Assembly: GCF_900156745.1 (NCBI RefSeq)
Contig: NZ_LT707065.1
Coordinates: forward strand, 124,001 to 188,000
From: Achromobacter sp. MFA1 R4
GTDB taxonomy: Bacteria; Pseudomonadota; Gammaproteobacteria; Burkholderiales; Burkholderiaceae_B
DNA: 64,000 nt
Direction: 5' to 3'
Shown one piece after another: positions 30,794 to 40,343 of this stretch (positions within the stretch are counted from its first letter, which is position 1; every line of letters starts with the position of its first letter). The notes beneath the pieces were generated by a model, which saw nothing but the letters and a program-made list of their open reading frames with translations, made no database searches and was not told the DNA's origin. The position numbers and the translations under genes are program-made.

Positions 30794-33051
30794 CGGGCCG
30801 TCCCGCTCAGGCGGATGTCCTGCGCGCCCGCGCGTTCGAGTTGAGCCACGAGCTGCAGCTCCCAATCGAGGTAGGCGCGGAATCCCGCATTGCGCGCGGC
30901 CACGTCGTCCAGCAGATACGGGCTGATGTCCTGGTCGTCATCGCCCGTCAGCACCCCCGCCGCGCCGCTGTCCAGCGCGAGGCCCGCGGCCTGCCATGCG
31001 CGGGTGCCGCCTTGCAGCGCATGCACGGCCGGCGCATGCTCGTCGCGCCGTAGTTGCCACTGGAGTTCGGCGGCCACGCTTTGCGCCAGCACGCCGTCCT
31101 CTGACACGATCACCACACGCCGCGCCCGCTCGTTGGCAAGCAGCGCGGGCAGCCGGTCGGGCGCGGCGTAGCGGGCGCCCGGCACGTGTCCGCGCACATA
31201 CGACTGCCGGCGATCCACGTCGTACACCAAGGTGTCCGCGGCCGCCAGCCAGGCCTCAAGCACCGGCGCCCGCACCACCGGTGCCGGGTCGCGATGACGC
31301 AGCACGCGCACGCGCTCGGCGCCGCTCTCGAGCGTCACGCTGCGGGCGGGCTCGCCCGGCGCGGCGGCCTGCGGCGCCAGCGGCGCGGCAAACAGGTAGA
31401 CCTCTACCGCGCCAAGCTGCCGCAGCCAGGCCGCCGTGGTCAAGGCGCGCACGCCGTCGTGGTCGGCCAGCACCACGCGCGCGCGGCGCGTGCCCACGTA
31501 TTCGTCGGTGGCCTGCACGAGCTGACCGCCCGGCGCCCAGCGCCAGCCCGGCAGGTGGCCGGACTCGTATTCTTCCCGCGTACGCACATCGAAGCGATAC
31601 AGGCTGCGCTCGCCAGCAGCGGCGTCGGCCTCGAACGCCGCCAGCCGCGCGGCATCGACGTAGTCCACGCCGGCAGCCGCGATCACGGCCCGTGCCCGTT
31701 CGCGCGCTTGCGCGAGCGAAGCTGGCCCCGGCTCGGCCAATGCGGCCTGGCGTCCGTAGGCGAGCTCACGGCCGGACAGCAGCCATTCCATCGTGCCATT
31801 TTTGAGCGATGCGACCTTGTTGGGAATGCCGGCGTCGATGAGCGTCTGCGCGCCCACGATCGAACGGGTCCGGCCCGCGCAATTCACGACCACGAAGGTC
31901 TTCGGGTCGGGCGCAAGCTCGCCGATGCGATAGACGAGCTCGGCGCCCGGCAGGCTGTGCGAGAACGGCAGGGTGAAGTGGTTGAATTCTTCAGGGGTGC
32001 GGCTGTCGACGACGACGATGTCCTCGCCGGCCGCGACGCGGGCCGCCAGTTCGTCCACGTCGATCCAGGGCGTGTGCTTCTCGTGCTCGATCACCTCGCC
32101 GAACGCCTTGCTGGGCACGTTGGTGCCCCAGAACACTTCACGGCCGTCCGCTGCCCAGCCGCGCGTGCCGCCCCCGAGCACGGCCACGTCGGTGTAGCCC
32201 AGCCGGGTGAGCTTGCCCGCCGCCTCGTGGGCGAGCGATTCGTCTTCGTCCACCACCACGATGCGCGTGCCGCGCCGCGGAACCAGCCGGTCGATGCGCT
32301 GCTCGATGCGCCAGAGCGGGGCATTGGCGGCTTCGAGAATGTGCCGCTCGGCATAGCGGCCCGCTTCCCGCACGTCCAGCAGGGCGATCTCGGCCGTGCC
32401 GCGCAGCGCGCGCTCCAGTTCGTCCGCGCTCACGCGGGCATGGAAAATCGCGGCCGGTGGACCGAACGTGCGATAGGCGCCGCCCGCGGTGCTCTCGAAC
32501 ACCACCCGGCCCGGCAGGCGGTCCAGCGCCAGGCCGTAGAAGTGCAGGTGCGCGCCGGCGGCGCTGCCGATCAGCTCGATCGTGTGCACGTCGTCAGGCT
32601 GCAGCACGATCGACGAACCCTGTGCCACGTCGACGCGCCGCACGTGCGTGAGCACGTCGCGGCCCGGCTCGGCGCCCGGCGTGCGCGCGTAGACCTCGTT
32701 GCGTTCTTCCCCCCGCACGCCAGCGATGATGGCCCATGTCGTGTGGTCGTGCGGCGGCTGCGCCTTGCCCGCTTCGCCCAGCGACAGGTAAAGCGCGTAG
32801 GCGCCATCCGTGTCCTCGGCCAGGCGATAGATCGTGCCCGGGCGCTCAGGCTGCAGCGCGAAACTGCTGGCGTCGAATAGTTCGGTGCGCGCGGCCAGCC
32901 CGCGCAACAAGGCGGCGGCGGCCTCCAACTGACTGGGCTTGGCGCGAGCCGGATCGGGCAATACGGCGCGCACGCCGGCGATGAAGGCGGCGACGGCGCG
33001 TGCCCGCTGGGTCTGGACGGAAAGCTTGGCGGTGGGCGGCAGTTGAGTCAT
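30790..33051 (-). CDS. Cysteine-dioxygenase-like cupin fused to four rhodanese domains
   Basis: 753 residues. Residues 1 to about 205 form a cupin of the cysteine-dioxygenase class with metal ligands visible in PPHDHTTWAI and DDVHTIEL. Four rhodanese repeats follow, at roughly 215-315, 335-440, 470-570 and 600-700. Only the second keeps the catalytic Cys loop (VVNCAGRTRS); the matching position is Asp or Ser in the others (VVVDEDES, LADHDGVR, IVSEDGVL). It may oxidise a thiol or persulfide and pass sulfane sulfur. Start at 33051 (MTQLPP) is preferred; an in-frame ATG seven codons earlier exists. It diverges from the hydantoinase genes across a leader holding the TATCCATA motif. Domains are clear, the reaction is not. 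Confidence 0.88.
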   Translation of the reverse strand: MTQLPPTAKLSVQTQRARAVAAFIAGVRAVLPDPARAKPSQLEAAAALLRGLAARTELFDASSFALQPERPGTIYRLAEDTDGAYALYLSLGEAGKAQPPHDHTTWAIIAGVRGEERNEVYARTPGAEPGRDVLTHVRRVDVAQGSSIVLQPDDVHTIELIGSAAGAHLHFYGLALDRLPGRVVFESTAGGAYRTFGPPAAIFHARVSADELERALRGTAEIALLDVREAGRYAERHILEAANAPLWRIEQRIDRLVPRRGTRIVVVDEDESLAHEAAGKLTRLGYTDVAVLGGGTRGWAADGREVFWGTNVPSKAFGEVIEHEKHTPWIDVDELAARVAAGEDIVVVDSRTPEEFNHFTLPFSHSLPGAELVYRIGELAPDPKTFVVVNCAGRTRSIVGAQTLIDAGIPNKVASLKNGTMEWLLSGRELAYGRQAALAEPGPASLAQARERARAVIAAAGVDYVDAARLAAFEADAAAGERSLYRFDVRTREEYESGHLPGWRWAPGGQLVQATDEYVGTRRARVVLADHDGVRALTTAAWLRQLGAVEVYLFAAPLAPQAAAPGEPARSVTLESGAERVRVLRHRDPAPVVRAPVLEAWLAAADTLVYDVDRRQSYVRGHVPGARYAAPDRLPALLANERARRVVIVSEDGVLAQSVAAELQWQLRRDEHAPAVHALQGGTRAWQAAGLALDSGAAGVLTGDDDQDISPYLLDDVAARNAGFRAYLDWELQLVAQLERAGAQDIRLSGTAR

Positions 33052-33149
33052 GAAGGTTCCGTTTCGGTACAAGCCCGGACTGACGCCACGGGCGGGATGG
33101 CAACCAGACTACGGCGGTCCGCGAGGCCGCGGCAACGCAGAAAACCGAC

Positions 33150-33157
33150 TATCCATA
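33150..33157. promoter_or_regulatory. Candidate operator TATCCATA in the hyuA/rhodanese divergent region
   Basis: The 252-base gap between the divergent rhodanese-fusion gene (start 33051) and hyuA (start 33304) holds TATCCATA followed by TGCGGCATGC. The same 8-mer, on either strand, occurs in the leaders at 47162 and 53155 and nowhere obvious in between. A CysB-like regulator gene is in the same island. A candidate site only. Confidence 0.45.
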
Positions 33158-33303
33158 TGCGGCATGCCGCCCTGCCCGGCCCGAATAACCACATGCGAAA
33201 AACGACGTTCCCCGCAACGGCGCGGCTGCCTAGCATCGTGGCCTTCCCGATCGTCCGAGCGACACGCTCGCGGCGTCACTGGACTTCACGAACAGGATTC
33301 CCC

Positions 33304-35457
33304 ATGTCCGCACAACCTCAAGCGCCTGCACCGCGGCGCGCCGCCGTCCGGGTGGCCGTCGACGTCGGAGGCACCTTCACCGACATCGTGCTCGAACGGG
33401 GCGACGTGCGCCACTGCGCCAAGTTGCTCACGACCCCGGCCGCGCCCGAACAGGCGGTACTCGCAGGCATCGGCGAACTGCTCGCCACCGCCTCGCTCGC
33501 CTGGGCGGACGTCGACCGCCTGGTGCTGGGCACCACGCTCGCGACCAATGCGCTCATCGAACGCAAGGGCGCCCGCACCGCCCTGATCACCACCGCCGGA
33601 TTTCGCGACCTGGTCGAAATCGGCCTGGAGGATCGGTATGCGCAATACGACATCTTCCTGGACAAACCGCAGCCGCTCGTCCCGCGCGACTGGCGTCACG
33701 GCGTGGCCGAACGCGTGGATGCCCAGGGCCGCGTGCTGACGCCGCTGGACGAGGACGCCGTCCGCGCGCTGGCCGGGCGCCTGCGCGAAGATCGCATCGA
33801 GAGCGTGGCCGTCTGCCTGCTGCACAGCTACGCCCATCCCGGGCACGAACGCCGCATCCGCGACATCCTGCGCGACGAACTGCCCGATCTGTGGATCTCG
33901 TTGTCCTCCGATGTGTGCGCCGAAATCCGCGAATATCCCCGTCTGTCCACCGTGTGCGCCAACGCTTACGTGCAGCCGCAGGTGTCAGGCTATCTGCGGC
34001 GTTTCGAGGACGCCGCGCGTGCACGTGGATTGCGCGCCGAACCCTTCCTGATGACGTCGGGCGGCGCCATCGCCACCCTGCGCACCGGGGTGGAAGAACC
34101 GGTGCGGCTCGTGGAATCCGGCCCGGCCGGCGGCGCCATCCTCGCCCAGCACATCGCCGAGCAGATCGGCGCGGCGCGGGCGCTGTCCTTCGACATGGGC
34201 GGCACCACCGCCAAGATCTGCTATATCGACGACTACCAGCCTCAGATCAGCCGCAGCTTCGAGTTCGGCCGCGTGCACCGCCATCTGAAGGGCTCGGGCC
34301 TGCCGATCCGCATCCCCGTGATCGAGATGATCGAAATCGGCGCGGGCGGCGGCTCGATCGCCCGGGTCAATCACCTGGGCGTGATCCAGGTCGGGCCGGA
34401 CAGCGCGGGCTCCACCCCGGGCCCGGCCGCATACGGTCTTGGCGGCCAGCATGCCACGGTGACGGACGCGCATGCCGTGCTGGGCACGATCACCCCCGAA
34501 CGCTTCGCCGTGGGCAAGGTGTCGCTGGACCCGGCGCTGGCGAAAATCGCGGTGCAGGCCCACCTGGCGAGGCCCGCCCAATTGACCGGTCCCGAAGCCG
34601 CTCAGGCGGTGGTCGACGTGGTCACCGAGAACATGGCGAATGCGGCGCGCGTGCACGCGTCCGAGCTGGGCAAGACCGCCGACGAGCACACGCTGATCGC
34701 CTTCGGCGGCGCCGCGCCGCTGCACGCCGCGCAACTCGCCCGCAAGCTCGGCATCGCCACCGTGATCGTGCCGCAGTCGGCGGGCGTCGGCTCGGCCGTC
34801 GGCTTCCTGTGGGCGCCTATCGCCTACCAGGCGGTGCGCAGTCTCCACCAGCGCCTGGATCGCATCGATCTGCCGCTGGCCACGCGGCTGCTGGACGAAC
34901 TTACGGCCCAGGTCGAAGCCGTGGTGCGCCGCGCGGCGCCCGGCGAGCCCATTGCGATCAAGCGCCAGGTCTACATGCGCTATGCCGGCCAGGGTCACGA
35001 GATCGCGATCGACCTCGCCGCCGGCGCTTTCGACGCGGCCGCCGCCCGCGCCCTGGGCGAACAGTTCGCGCAGCGCTACGCCCAGATCTATGGCCGCAGC
35101 CTGCCGCACGTACCGGCCGAGACGGTGAGTTGGTCGGTCGCGGCGCAGGCCGGAACACGCCGGGCCATCGCGGCCGACGTGATCGACGCGGCCGGCCCCA
35201 AGCCCGCGACGCCGGCGGGCCAACGCACGCTCTACGACTTCGCTGCTGCGCGCTGGCGGGACGTGCCCGTGTACGAACGCAACGCGCTCGCGCCCGACCA
35301 GATCGTGCGCGGGCCCGCGCTCGTCGTCGAAGACGAGACGACGACCCACGTGCCCGATGGCTTCGTGGCCCATCGCAGCCCCCAGGGATCGCTCGTGCTG
35401 CAAGATCAGCAACGCGTTCCCGCCACGCCTACCCCGCATTTGGAGACCACGGCATGA
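33304..35457 (+). CDS. hyuA: Hydantoinase/5-oxoprolinase family protein, subunit A
   Basis: 717 residues. The N-terminal nucleotide-binding motif VAVDVGGTFTDIVLERG, the middle MTSGGAIATL, ESGPAGGAI and FDMGGTTAKICYID, and later GAGGGSIAR are the family signature. HyuA/HyuB-type enzymes open 5-membered cyclic amides (hydantoins, 5-oxoproline) or carboxylate substrates using ATP. The ATG at 33304 has AGGA upstream. It overlaps hyuB as ATGA, so both subunits are made together, and a peptide-type binding protein gene follows. The substrate is unknown; given the neighbours it may be 5-oxoproline or a sulfur-containing cyclic amide. Confidence 0.93.
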   Translation: MSAQPQAPAPRRAAVRVAVDVGGTFTDIVLERGDVRHCAKLLTTPAAPEQAVLAGIGELLATASLAWADVDRLVLGTTLATNALIERKGARTALITTAGFRDLVEIGLEDRYAQYDIFLDKPQPLVPRDWRHGVAERVDAQGRVLTPLDEDAVRALAGRLREDRIESVAVCLLHSYAHPGHERRIRDILRDELPDLWISLSSDVCAEIREYPRLSTVCANAYVQPQVSGYLRRFEDAARARGLRAEPFLMTSGGAIATLRTGVEEPVRLVESGPAGGAILAQHIAEQIGAARALSFDMGGTTAKICYIDDYQPQISRSFEFGRVHRHLKGSGLPIRIPVIEMIEIGAGGGSIARVNHLGVIQVGPDSAGSTPGPAAYGLGGQHATVTDAHAVLGTITPERFAVGKVSLDPALAKIAVQAHLARPAQLTGPEAAQAVVDVVTENMANAARVHASELGKTADEHTLIAFGGAAPLHAAQLARKLGIATVIVPQSAGVGSAVGFLWAPIAYQAVRSLHQRLDRIDLPLATRLLDELTAQVEAVVRRAAPGEPIAIKRQVYMRYAGQGHEIAIDLAAGAFDAAAARALGEQFAQRYAQIYGRSLPHVPAETVSWSVAAQAGTRRAIAADVIDAAGPKPATPAGQRTLYDFAAARWRDVPVYERNALAPDQIVRGPALVVEDETTTHVPDGFVAHRSPQGSLVLQDQQRVPATPTPHLETTA

Positions 35458-37151
35458 CGTCGACTTCCCCATCCTCCGACGCGCGCTCGCGCATCCGTCA
35501 TCAGCTTGCCTGGAACCGGCTGCTCTCGGTCGTGGAAGAGCAGGCGCAGGTGTTGATCCGCTCGGCCTTCGGCACCGCCACGCGCGAAGCGGGCGACCTC
35601 TCGGCCGGCGTGTTCCTGCCTGATGGCCGCATGATCGCGCAGGCCGTAACCGGCACTCCAGGCCATGTGAACGCCATGGCCGAATCGGTGAAGCACTTCC
35701 TGCGCGTGTTCCCGGCCGAGACCCTGCGCGAAGGCGACGTTCTGCTCACGAATGATCCCTGGAAAGGCACCGGCCACCTGTTCGACATGACCATGGTGTC
35801 CCCCGTGTTCCATGGCGCACGCCTGGTCGCGCTGTTTGCCTCGACGCTGCATGTGATCGACATCGGAGGCATCGGCAGCAGCGCCGACGGCCTGGAGGTC
35901 TATCACGAAGGGCTGTTCCTGCCCATCGTGAAGCTGTTTCACGCCCATCAGGCCGATCCGGGCGTATTCGCGATCATTCGCGCCAATGTGCGCGAGCCGG
36001 AGCAAGTCGAAGGCGACCTCTACGCGCTGGTCGCCTGCAACGAAGTCGGCGGGCGCCGGCTCAAGGACCTGCTGCGCGAATTCGAGCTGGACGACCTGGA
36101 GGCGCTGGGCAACACCATCATCGAACAATCGCGCGCGGCCATGCTGCATGCCATCGCGGCCTGGCCGCAAGGCAGCTGGTCCCATCGCCTTACCATCGAC
36201 GGCTATGACGCGCCGATCGACCTTGCCGCGCGCGTCACGGTGGAGCCAGGCCGCATCCTGGTGGATTTCGACGGGACCTCGCCGCAGGTGGCGCGCGGCA
36301 TCAATGTGGTGAAGGCCTATACCGACGCCTATACCTCCTTCGGCATCCGCTGCCTGATCGGCCCCGACGTGCCGAACAACGCGGGATCGCTATCCGTCGT
36401 GCAGGTGAGCGCGCCCGAGGGCTCCATTCTCAACGCGCGCTTTCCGGCTGCCGTGACGGCGCGCCACATCATCGGCCAGATGCTGCCCGACGTGGTCTTC
36501 GGCGCGCTGCGCCAGGCGCGGCCCGACCAGGTTCCGGCCGAGGGCAGTTCCTCGCTGTGGAACCTGCATCTCGTCGGCGGAGAGCCGCTCGCGGGCGCCA
36601 GCGCCGGCCAGAACGACGCGCTCATCGCGGGCCAACGCTTCAACGCCGTGAGCTTTTCCACGGGCGGCACCGGCGCCCGGCCCGGCAAGGACGGTCTGTC
36701 GGTGACGTCCTACCCGAGCGGCGTACGCAACGTTTCGATCGAGATCCTGGAGGCCGCCAATCCGCTCGTGTTCGAGCGCAAGGAATACCGCCCCGACTCG
36801 GGCGGACCGGGCGCGCAGCGCGGCGGGCTGGGACAGACCATCGCGGTCCGCCACGCCGACCCCGCCGCGGCCATGATCATCGCGGCCGCCTTTGACCGCG
36901 TCGTGCATCCCGCGCGCGGCGCGCTGGGCGGTCATGACGGCGCGCCCGGTCGGCTGGGGCTGGCGTCGGGCATGGCGCTGCGAGCCAAAGGCCGCCAGTT
37001 GATCCCCGCCGGCGACACGCTGGTGGTGGAAACCCCAGGCGGCGGCGGCCTGGGCGATCCGGCCACGCGCGATCCCGCCTTGCTGCGCGACGACCGGCGG
37101 CTCGGCCTGGTCAGCGCCGAGCAAGCGCGCGGCAGCTATCTCGCCTCTTGA
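35454..37151 (+). CDS. hyuB: Hydantoinase/5-oxoprolinase family protein, subunit B
   Basis: 565 residues. Family pattern at the N-terminus (FGTATREAGDLSAGVFLPDG), then GTPGHVNAM, TNDPWKGTGHLFDMT and, near the end, ETPGGGGLGDPATRD. It pairs with HyuA to form the catalytic complex. It begins inside the hyuA stop and ends 62 bases before the binding-protein gene on the same strand. Length is normal for HyuB. Family call is secure; substrate as for HyuA is open. Confidence 0.93.
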   Translation: MTSTSPSSDARSRIRHQLAWNRLLSVVEEQAQVLIRSAFGTATREAGDLSAGVFLPDGRMIAQAVTGTPGHVNAMAESVKHFLRVFPAETLREGDVLLTNDPWKGTGHLFDMTMVSPVFHGARLVALFASTLHVIDIGGIGSSADGLEVYHEGLFLPIVKLFHAHQADPGVFAIIRANVREPEQVEGDLYALVACNEVGGRRLKDLLREFELDDLEALGNTIIEQSRAAMLHAIAAWPQGSWSHRLTIDGYDAPIDLAARVTVEPGRILVDFDGTSPQVARGINVVKAYTDAYTSFGIRCLIGPDVPNNAGSLSVVQVSAPEGSILNARFPAAVTARHIIGQMLPDVVFGALRQARPDQVPAEGSSSLWNLHLVGGEPLAGASAGQNDALIAGQRFNAVSFSTGGTGARPGKDGLSVTSYPSGVRNVSIEILEAANPLVFERKEYRPDSGGPGAQRGGLGQTIAVRHADPAAAMIIAAAFDRVVHPARGALGGHDGAPGRLGLASGMALRAKGRQLIPAGDTLVVETPGGGGLGDPATRDPALLRDDRRLGLVSAEQARGSYLAS

Positions 37152-37213
37152 ATGCCCGCCGCCGCGACGCGCGCGGCGGCGTCTCCCTACCGACTTTCGC
37201 ACCCCTACACACC

Positions 37214-38830
37214 ATGACACTTTCTCGCCGTACCCTTCTTGCCGCCGCGCTCGCCACGGCCCTCGCCGCGACGCTCGCCCTGCCCGCCGCCGCCCTGGCC
37301 GAGGAATCGGCCAAGCCTCAAGGCGGCACGCTGACCTTGCTGCTGCCTTCGGAACCAACGGCGCTCGTCACCGTGGGCAACGTCGCCACGCCGATCCTGA
37401 GCGTGAGCGCAAAGGTCACCGAAGGCCTGCTCAAGTACGACTACGACCTGACGCCACAGCCGCAACTGGCGACCGCATGGACCGTCAGCCCGGACGGGAC
37501 CGTCTATACCTTCACGCTGCGCCAGGGCGTGCGCTGGCACGACGGCAAACCCTTCACATCGGCCGACGTGGCGTATTCGCTCAATCTGCTCAAGAGAATC
37601 CACCCGCGCGGCCGCAACACCTTCGCCAACGTGACCGCGATCGAGACTCCCGACGACCATACGGTGGTGCTGCGCCTGTCCAAGCCCGCGCCCTACCTGA
37701 TCCGCGCGTTCGTGGCCACCGAAACGCCGATCGTGCCAAGGCACGTGTACGAGGGCACCGACCCGCTCACCAACCCGGCCACCGCCGCCCCGATCGGCAC
37801 GGGGCCGTTCAAGTTCAAGGAATGGGTCCGGGGCAGCCACATCGTGTACGAGCGCAATCCCGATTACTGGGACAAGCCCAAGCCCTACATCGACCGGCTG
37901 ATCGTGCGCGTGGTCGCGGATCCCGCCGCCGCGGCGATCGCCTTCGAGACGGGCACCGCCGATCTCGGCTACCGCACGCCCGTGCCGCTGGCGGACCTGG
38001 AACGTCTGCGCAAGGTGCCGAGCCTGCGCTTCGAGACCCTGGGAAACAGCTACTCCTACAACGTGACCCGGCTCGAGTTCAACCTCGACAACCCCTACTT
38101 CAAGAACGAGAAGGTGCGCCAGGCCGTGGCGCACGCGATCGACCGCAACGTGATCCTGAAGGTCGTGAACTATGGCGTCGGCCAGGTCGCCTACTCGCCC
38201 ATCGCGCCGGGCTTGAAGGCGTACAACGATCCCACGCCCACCCCCTACCCCTACGACCTGAAGCGCGCCAATGCCCTGCTCGACGAAGCGGGCTTTCCGC
38301 GAGGCGCCAACAACGTGCGCTTCTCGGTGCCGCTGGATTTCAATCCCATCGGCGCCGACGGCGCGCGTCTGGCCGACTACCTGCGCACGACGCTGGGGCG
38401 CGTGGGCATCGCCGTGAACGTCCGCGCGCAGGACGCGTCGGCCTTCATCAAGCGCGTCTACACCGATCGCGACTTCGCTTTCACGACCAACGGTGCAAGC
38501 AATCTCTTCGATCCGACGGTCGGCGTGCAGCGGCTGTACTGGTCCAGGAACTTCATCAAGGGCGTTCCCTTCTCCAACGGCACGCACTACAACAACCCGA
38601 AGGTCGATGCGCTGCTCGAAGCGGCGGCTGTCGAGAACGATCCCGCCAAGCGCGTCGCGCTCTTTACCGAATTCCAGCAGATCGTGGCGCGCGAGGTGCC
38701 CGACCTCAATCTCTACCAACCCGAGTTCATCACGATCGCGAATCAGCGCGTGCACGACCATTCGCTGACCGCCGATGGCGTGGAATCGAACCTGGCCGAC
38801 GTGTATCTCGATCCGCCGGCCAGGCGTTGA
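37214..38830 (+). CDS. ABC transporter binding protein, oligopeptide/dipeptide type (SBP_bac_5)
   Basis: 538 residues with a signal peptide beginning MTLSRRTLLAAAL and cleaved near ALAEE. The mature part shows the SBP_bac_5 pattern: LATAWTVSPDGTVYTFTLRQ, GVRWHDGKPFTSADVAYS, GTGPFKFKEW and the NPDYWDKPKPYIDRL segment. It is a periplasmic receptor for peptides or similar solutes. No permease gene is beside it; matching DppB/C/DF genes without a binding protein lie on the same strand at 47.3-50.9 kb, and the two probably form one importer. It follows hyuB by 62 bases and so may deliver the HyuAB substrate. Confidence 0.92.
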   Translation: MTLSRRTLLAAALATALAATLALPAAALAEESAKPQGGTLTLLLPSEPTALVTVGNVATPILSVSAKVTEGLLKYDYDLTPQPQLATAWTVSPDGTVYTFTLRQGVRWHDGKPFTSADVAYSLNLLKRIHPRGRNTFANVTAIETPDDHTVVLRLSKPAPYLIRAFVATETPIVPRHVYEGTDPLTNPATAAPIGTGPFKFKEWVRGSHIVYERNPDYWDKPKPYIDRLIVRVVADPAAAAIAFETGTADLGYRTPVPLADLERLRKVPSLRFETLGNSYSYNVTRLEFNLDNPYFKNEKVRQAVAHAIDRNVILKVVNYGVGQVAYSPIAPGLKAYNDPTPTPYPYDLKRANALLDEAGFPRGANNVRFSVPLDFNPIGADGARLADYLRTTLGRVGIAVNVRAQDASAFIKRVYTDRDFAFTTNGASNLFDPTVGVQRLYWSRNFIKGVPFSNGTHYNNPKVDALLEAAAVENDPAKRVALFTEFQQIVAREVPDLNLYQPEFITIANQRVHDHSLTADGVESNLADVYLDPPARR

Positions 38831-38842
38831 GGCCAGGCAGGA

Positions 38843-38876
38843 CCGGGCCCGCGCCGTGCAACAGGCGCGCGCCCGG
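38843..38876. terminator. Hairpin between convergent genes
   Basis: In the 54-base gap between the plus-strand binding-protein gene and the minus-strand regulator gene, a 13-base stem with one mismatch (38843-38855 with 38864-38876) and an 8-base loop can form from either strand. There is no strong T-run; it probably serves as a bidirectional end structure. Confidence 0.5.
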
Positions 38877-38884
38877 ATTCCCGC

Positions 38885-39820
38885 TTACTCGCCTATCCCT
38901 TCGCCCCGCAGGGCGCTTTCGACGAGGGTCTGGGTCAGCGTGGGCACGAACAGTTCGATGAAGTGATAGGCGTAGCCGCGCAGCCAGGCGCCGCGGCGCG
39001 CCGCAAGCCGGGTGAGGTTGATCTCGAACAGATGACGCGCGTCGATGGCCGTGAGGCGCGTATCGCGCTCGGCATCCCAGGCCACCGAGGCCACGATGCC
39101 CACCCCCATCTCCAGCTCGACGTAGGTCTTGATCACGTCGGCGTCCATCGCGGTCATGACGATGTCCGGCGTGATCCCCGCGCGGGCGAACGCCTCGTCG
39201 ATATGAGCCCGCCCCGTGTAACCGTGGCCGTACGTGATGATGGGATAGGCGGCAAGCTGCGATAGCGTGGGCGCCACCGTGTTGGCCAGCGGATGGTGCG
39301 GCGGCACGATGATGCTGTGCGTCCAGCGGTAGCAAGGCAGATTCACGAGGCCGGGATAGTCGGCCACGGCTTCGGTCGCCACGCCGATATCGGCCTCGCC
39401 TTCGAGCAGCATCTCGGAAACCTGTTTGGGCGAACCCTGGTGCAGATGCAGCACGACCTCCGGATAGCGCGCGCGAAACTCCTTGATCACCGGCGGCAGC
39501 GCATAGCGCGCCTGCGAGTGCGTGGCGGCGATGGACAGCACGCCGGTGGTCGCGCCGGCGTACTCCGCGCCGGCCTGACGGATGTTGTCGGCCGCCTGCA
39601 GGATCTGTTCCACCAGCGGCAGGATCTGTTCGCCCGGCGGGGTCAGGCCGATCAGCCGCTTGCCCGACCGCACGAAGATGTCGACGCCGACCTCCTCCTC
39701 GAGTTCGCGGATCTGGCGGCTCACGCCCGGCTGCGAGGTGTGGAGGCTTTCGGAAACGTCGGTCAGGTTGAAATCGCGGCGCACCGCTTCGCGCACGGAG
39801 CGCAATTGCTGGAAATTCAT
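38885..39820 (-). CDS. LysR-family regulator, CysB/Cbl-like
   Basis: 311 residues. The N-terminal helix-turn-helix (MNFQQLRSVREAVRRDFNL, HTSQPGVSRQIRELEEE, RSGKRLIGLTPPGE) closely follows the CysB/Cbl pattern, and the effector domain keeps ATHSQARYALPPVI and FRARYPEVVLHLHQG. CysB-type proteins activate sulfur-acquisition genes when sulfate or cysteine is low. It is the last gene of a long minus-strand run after the VOC gene (25-base gap) and is the natural candidate to control this island. The longer frame start 14 codons upstream is not supported. Confidence 0.92.
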   Translation of the reverse strand: MNFQQLRSVREAVRRDFNLTDVSESLHTSQPGVSRQIRELEEEVGVDIFVRSGKRLIGLTPPGEQILPLVEQILQAADNIRQAGAEYAGATTGVLSIAATHSQARYALPPVIKEFRARYPEVVLHLHQGSPKQVSEMLLEGEADIGVATEAVADYPGLVNLPCYRWTHSIIVPPHHPLANTVAPTLSQLAAYPIITYGHGYTGRAHIDEAFARAGITPDIVMTAMDADVIKTYVELEMGVGIVASVAWDAERDTRLTAIDARHLFEINLTRLAARRGAWLRGYAYHFIELFVPTLTQTLVESALRGEGIGE

Positions 39821-39845
39821 GGGCTGGTCATCCGGGGTGGCGGCG

Positions 39846-40196
39846 TCAACCCAGCAAGGCAAGCTGGTTGCCGCTGGGGTCCTTCACGTACATCACGCGC
39901 TGCGGCGCGTCCGCCGCCGAACAGACGGGATGATGGCCGGCCGCGTGCAGGCGGTCGCGCACGGCGTCGAAGGCGTCGGTGCGCAAGGCCAGGTAGTCCG
40001 CCTTCACGCCCGGCGTCAGGGTGGACACCGGCGACAACGAAAGCGTGGCATTGCCCAGCGCGAAGGCGAGGCGGGCGCCTCCCGCGCTGCTTACCTCGTG
40101 CAGCCCGAGGATGTGGCGATAGAACTCGCGTATCGCGCCGGCCTGCCGGGCGAGAAACGAAAGCTGGACGGATTCGATGGACAAAATGGAAGACAT
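39846..40196 (-). CDS. VOC (glyoxalase/dioxygenase) superfamily protein
   Basis: 116 residues, a single VOC unit pair: SIESVQLSFLARQAGAIREF, FYRHILGLHEVSS, LRTDAFDAVRDRLHAAG and YVKDPSGNQLALLG. Many such proteins bind a divalent metal and handle small reactive or thiol compounds, but the sequence does not reveal a substrate. The ATG follows CAGGAATCCAGGC, a fair ribosome site. It lies between the CysB-like regulator gene and, after 147 bases, the cystathionine beta-lyase-like gene, all on the minus strand. Confidence 0.85.
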   Translation of the reverse strand: MSSILSIESVQLSFLARQAGAIREFYRHILGLHEVSSAGGARLAFALGNATLSLSPVSTLTPGVKADYLALRTDAFDAVRDRLHAAGHHPVCSAADAPQRVMYVKDPSGNQLALLG

Positions 40197-40304
40197 GCCT
40201 GGATTCCTGCTGCTGAACCAGGCACATGATAGGCACGCAAGCCCATGAAAAACAAAGAGGAAGTAATCGTGTCTACATGAGCGCGAGGCTTAAGGACGGG
40301 GCCG

Positions 40305-40320
40305 TCTTTGCATATAGCGC
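40305..40320 (-). promoter_or_regulatory. Candidate regulatory motif CTTTGCATAT upstream of the VOC gene
   Basis: The plus strand reads TCTTTGCATATAGCGC. An almost identical string, ACTTTGCATATGCGC, lies in the 47.2-kb divergent leader. Both are in gaps next to genes of the same island. Two copies only, so the case is weak on its own. Confidence 0.35.
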
Positions 40321-40343
40321 CGGGCCGGGGTCGGCCCGTGCGT

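Noticed and set aside
33891-35453. Long in-frame upstream extension of hyuB
   Set aside because: It runs out of frame through hyuA and is Arg-rich; HyuB homology starts at the ATG at 35454 overlapping the hyuA stop.
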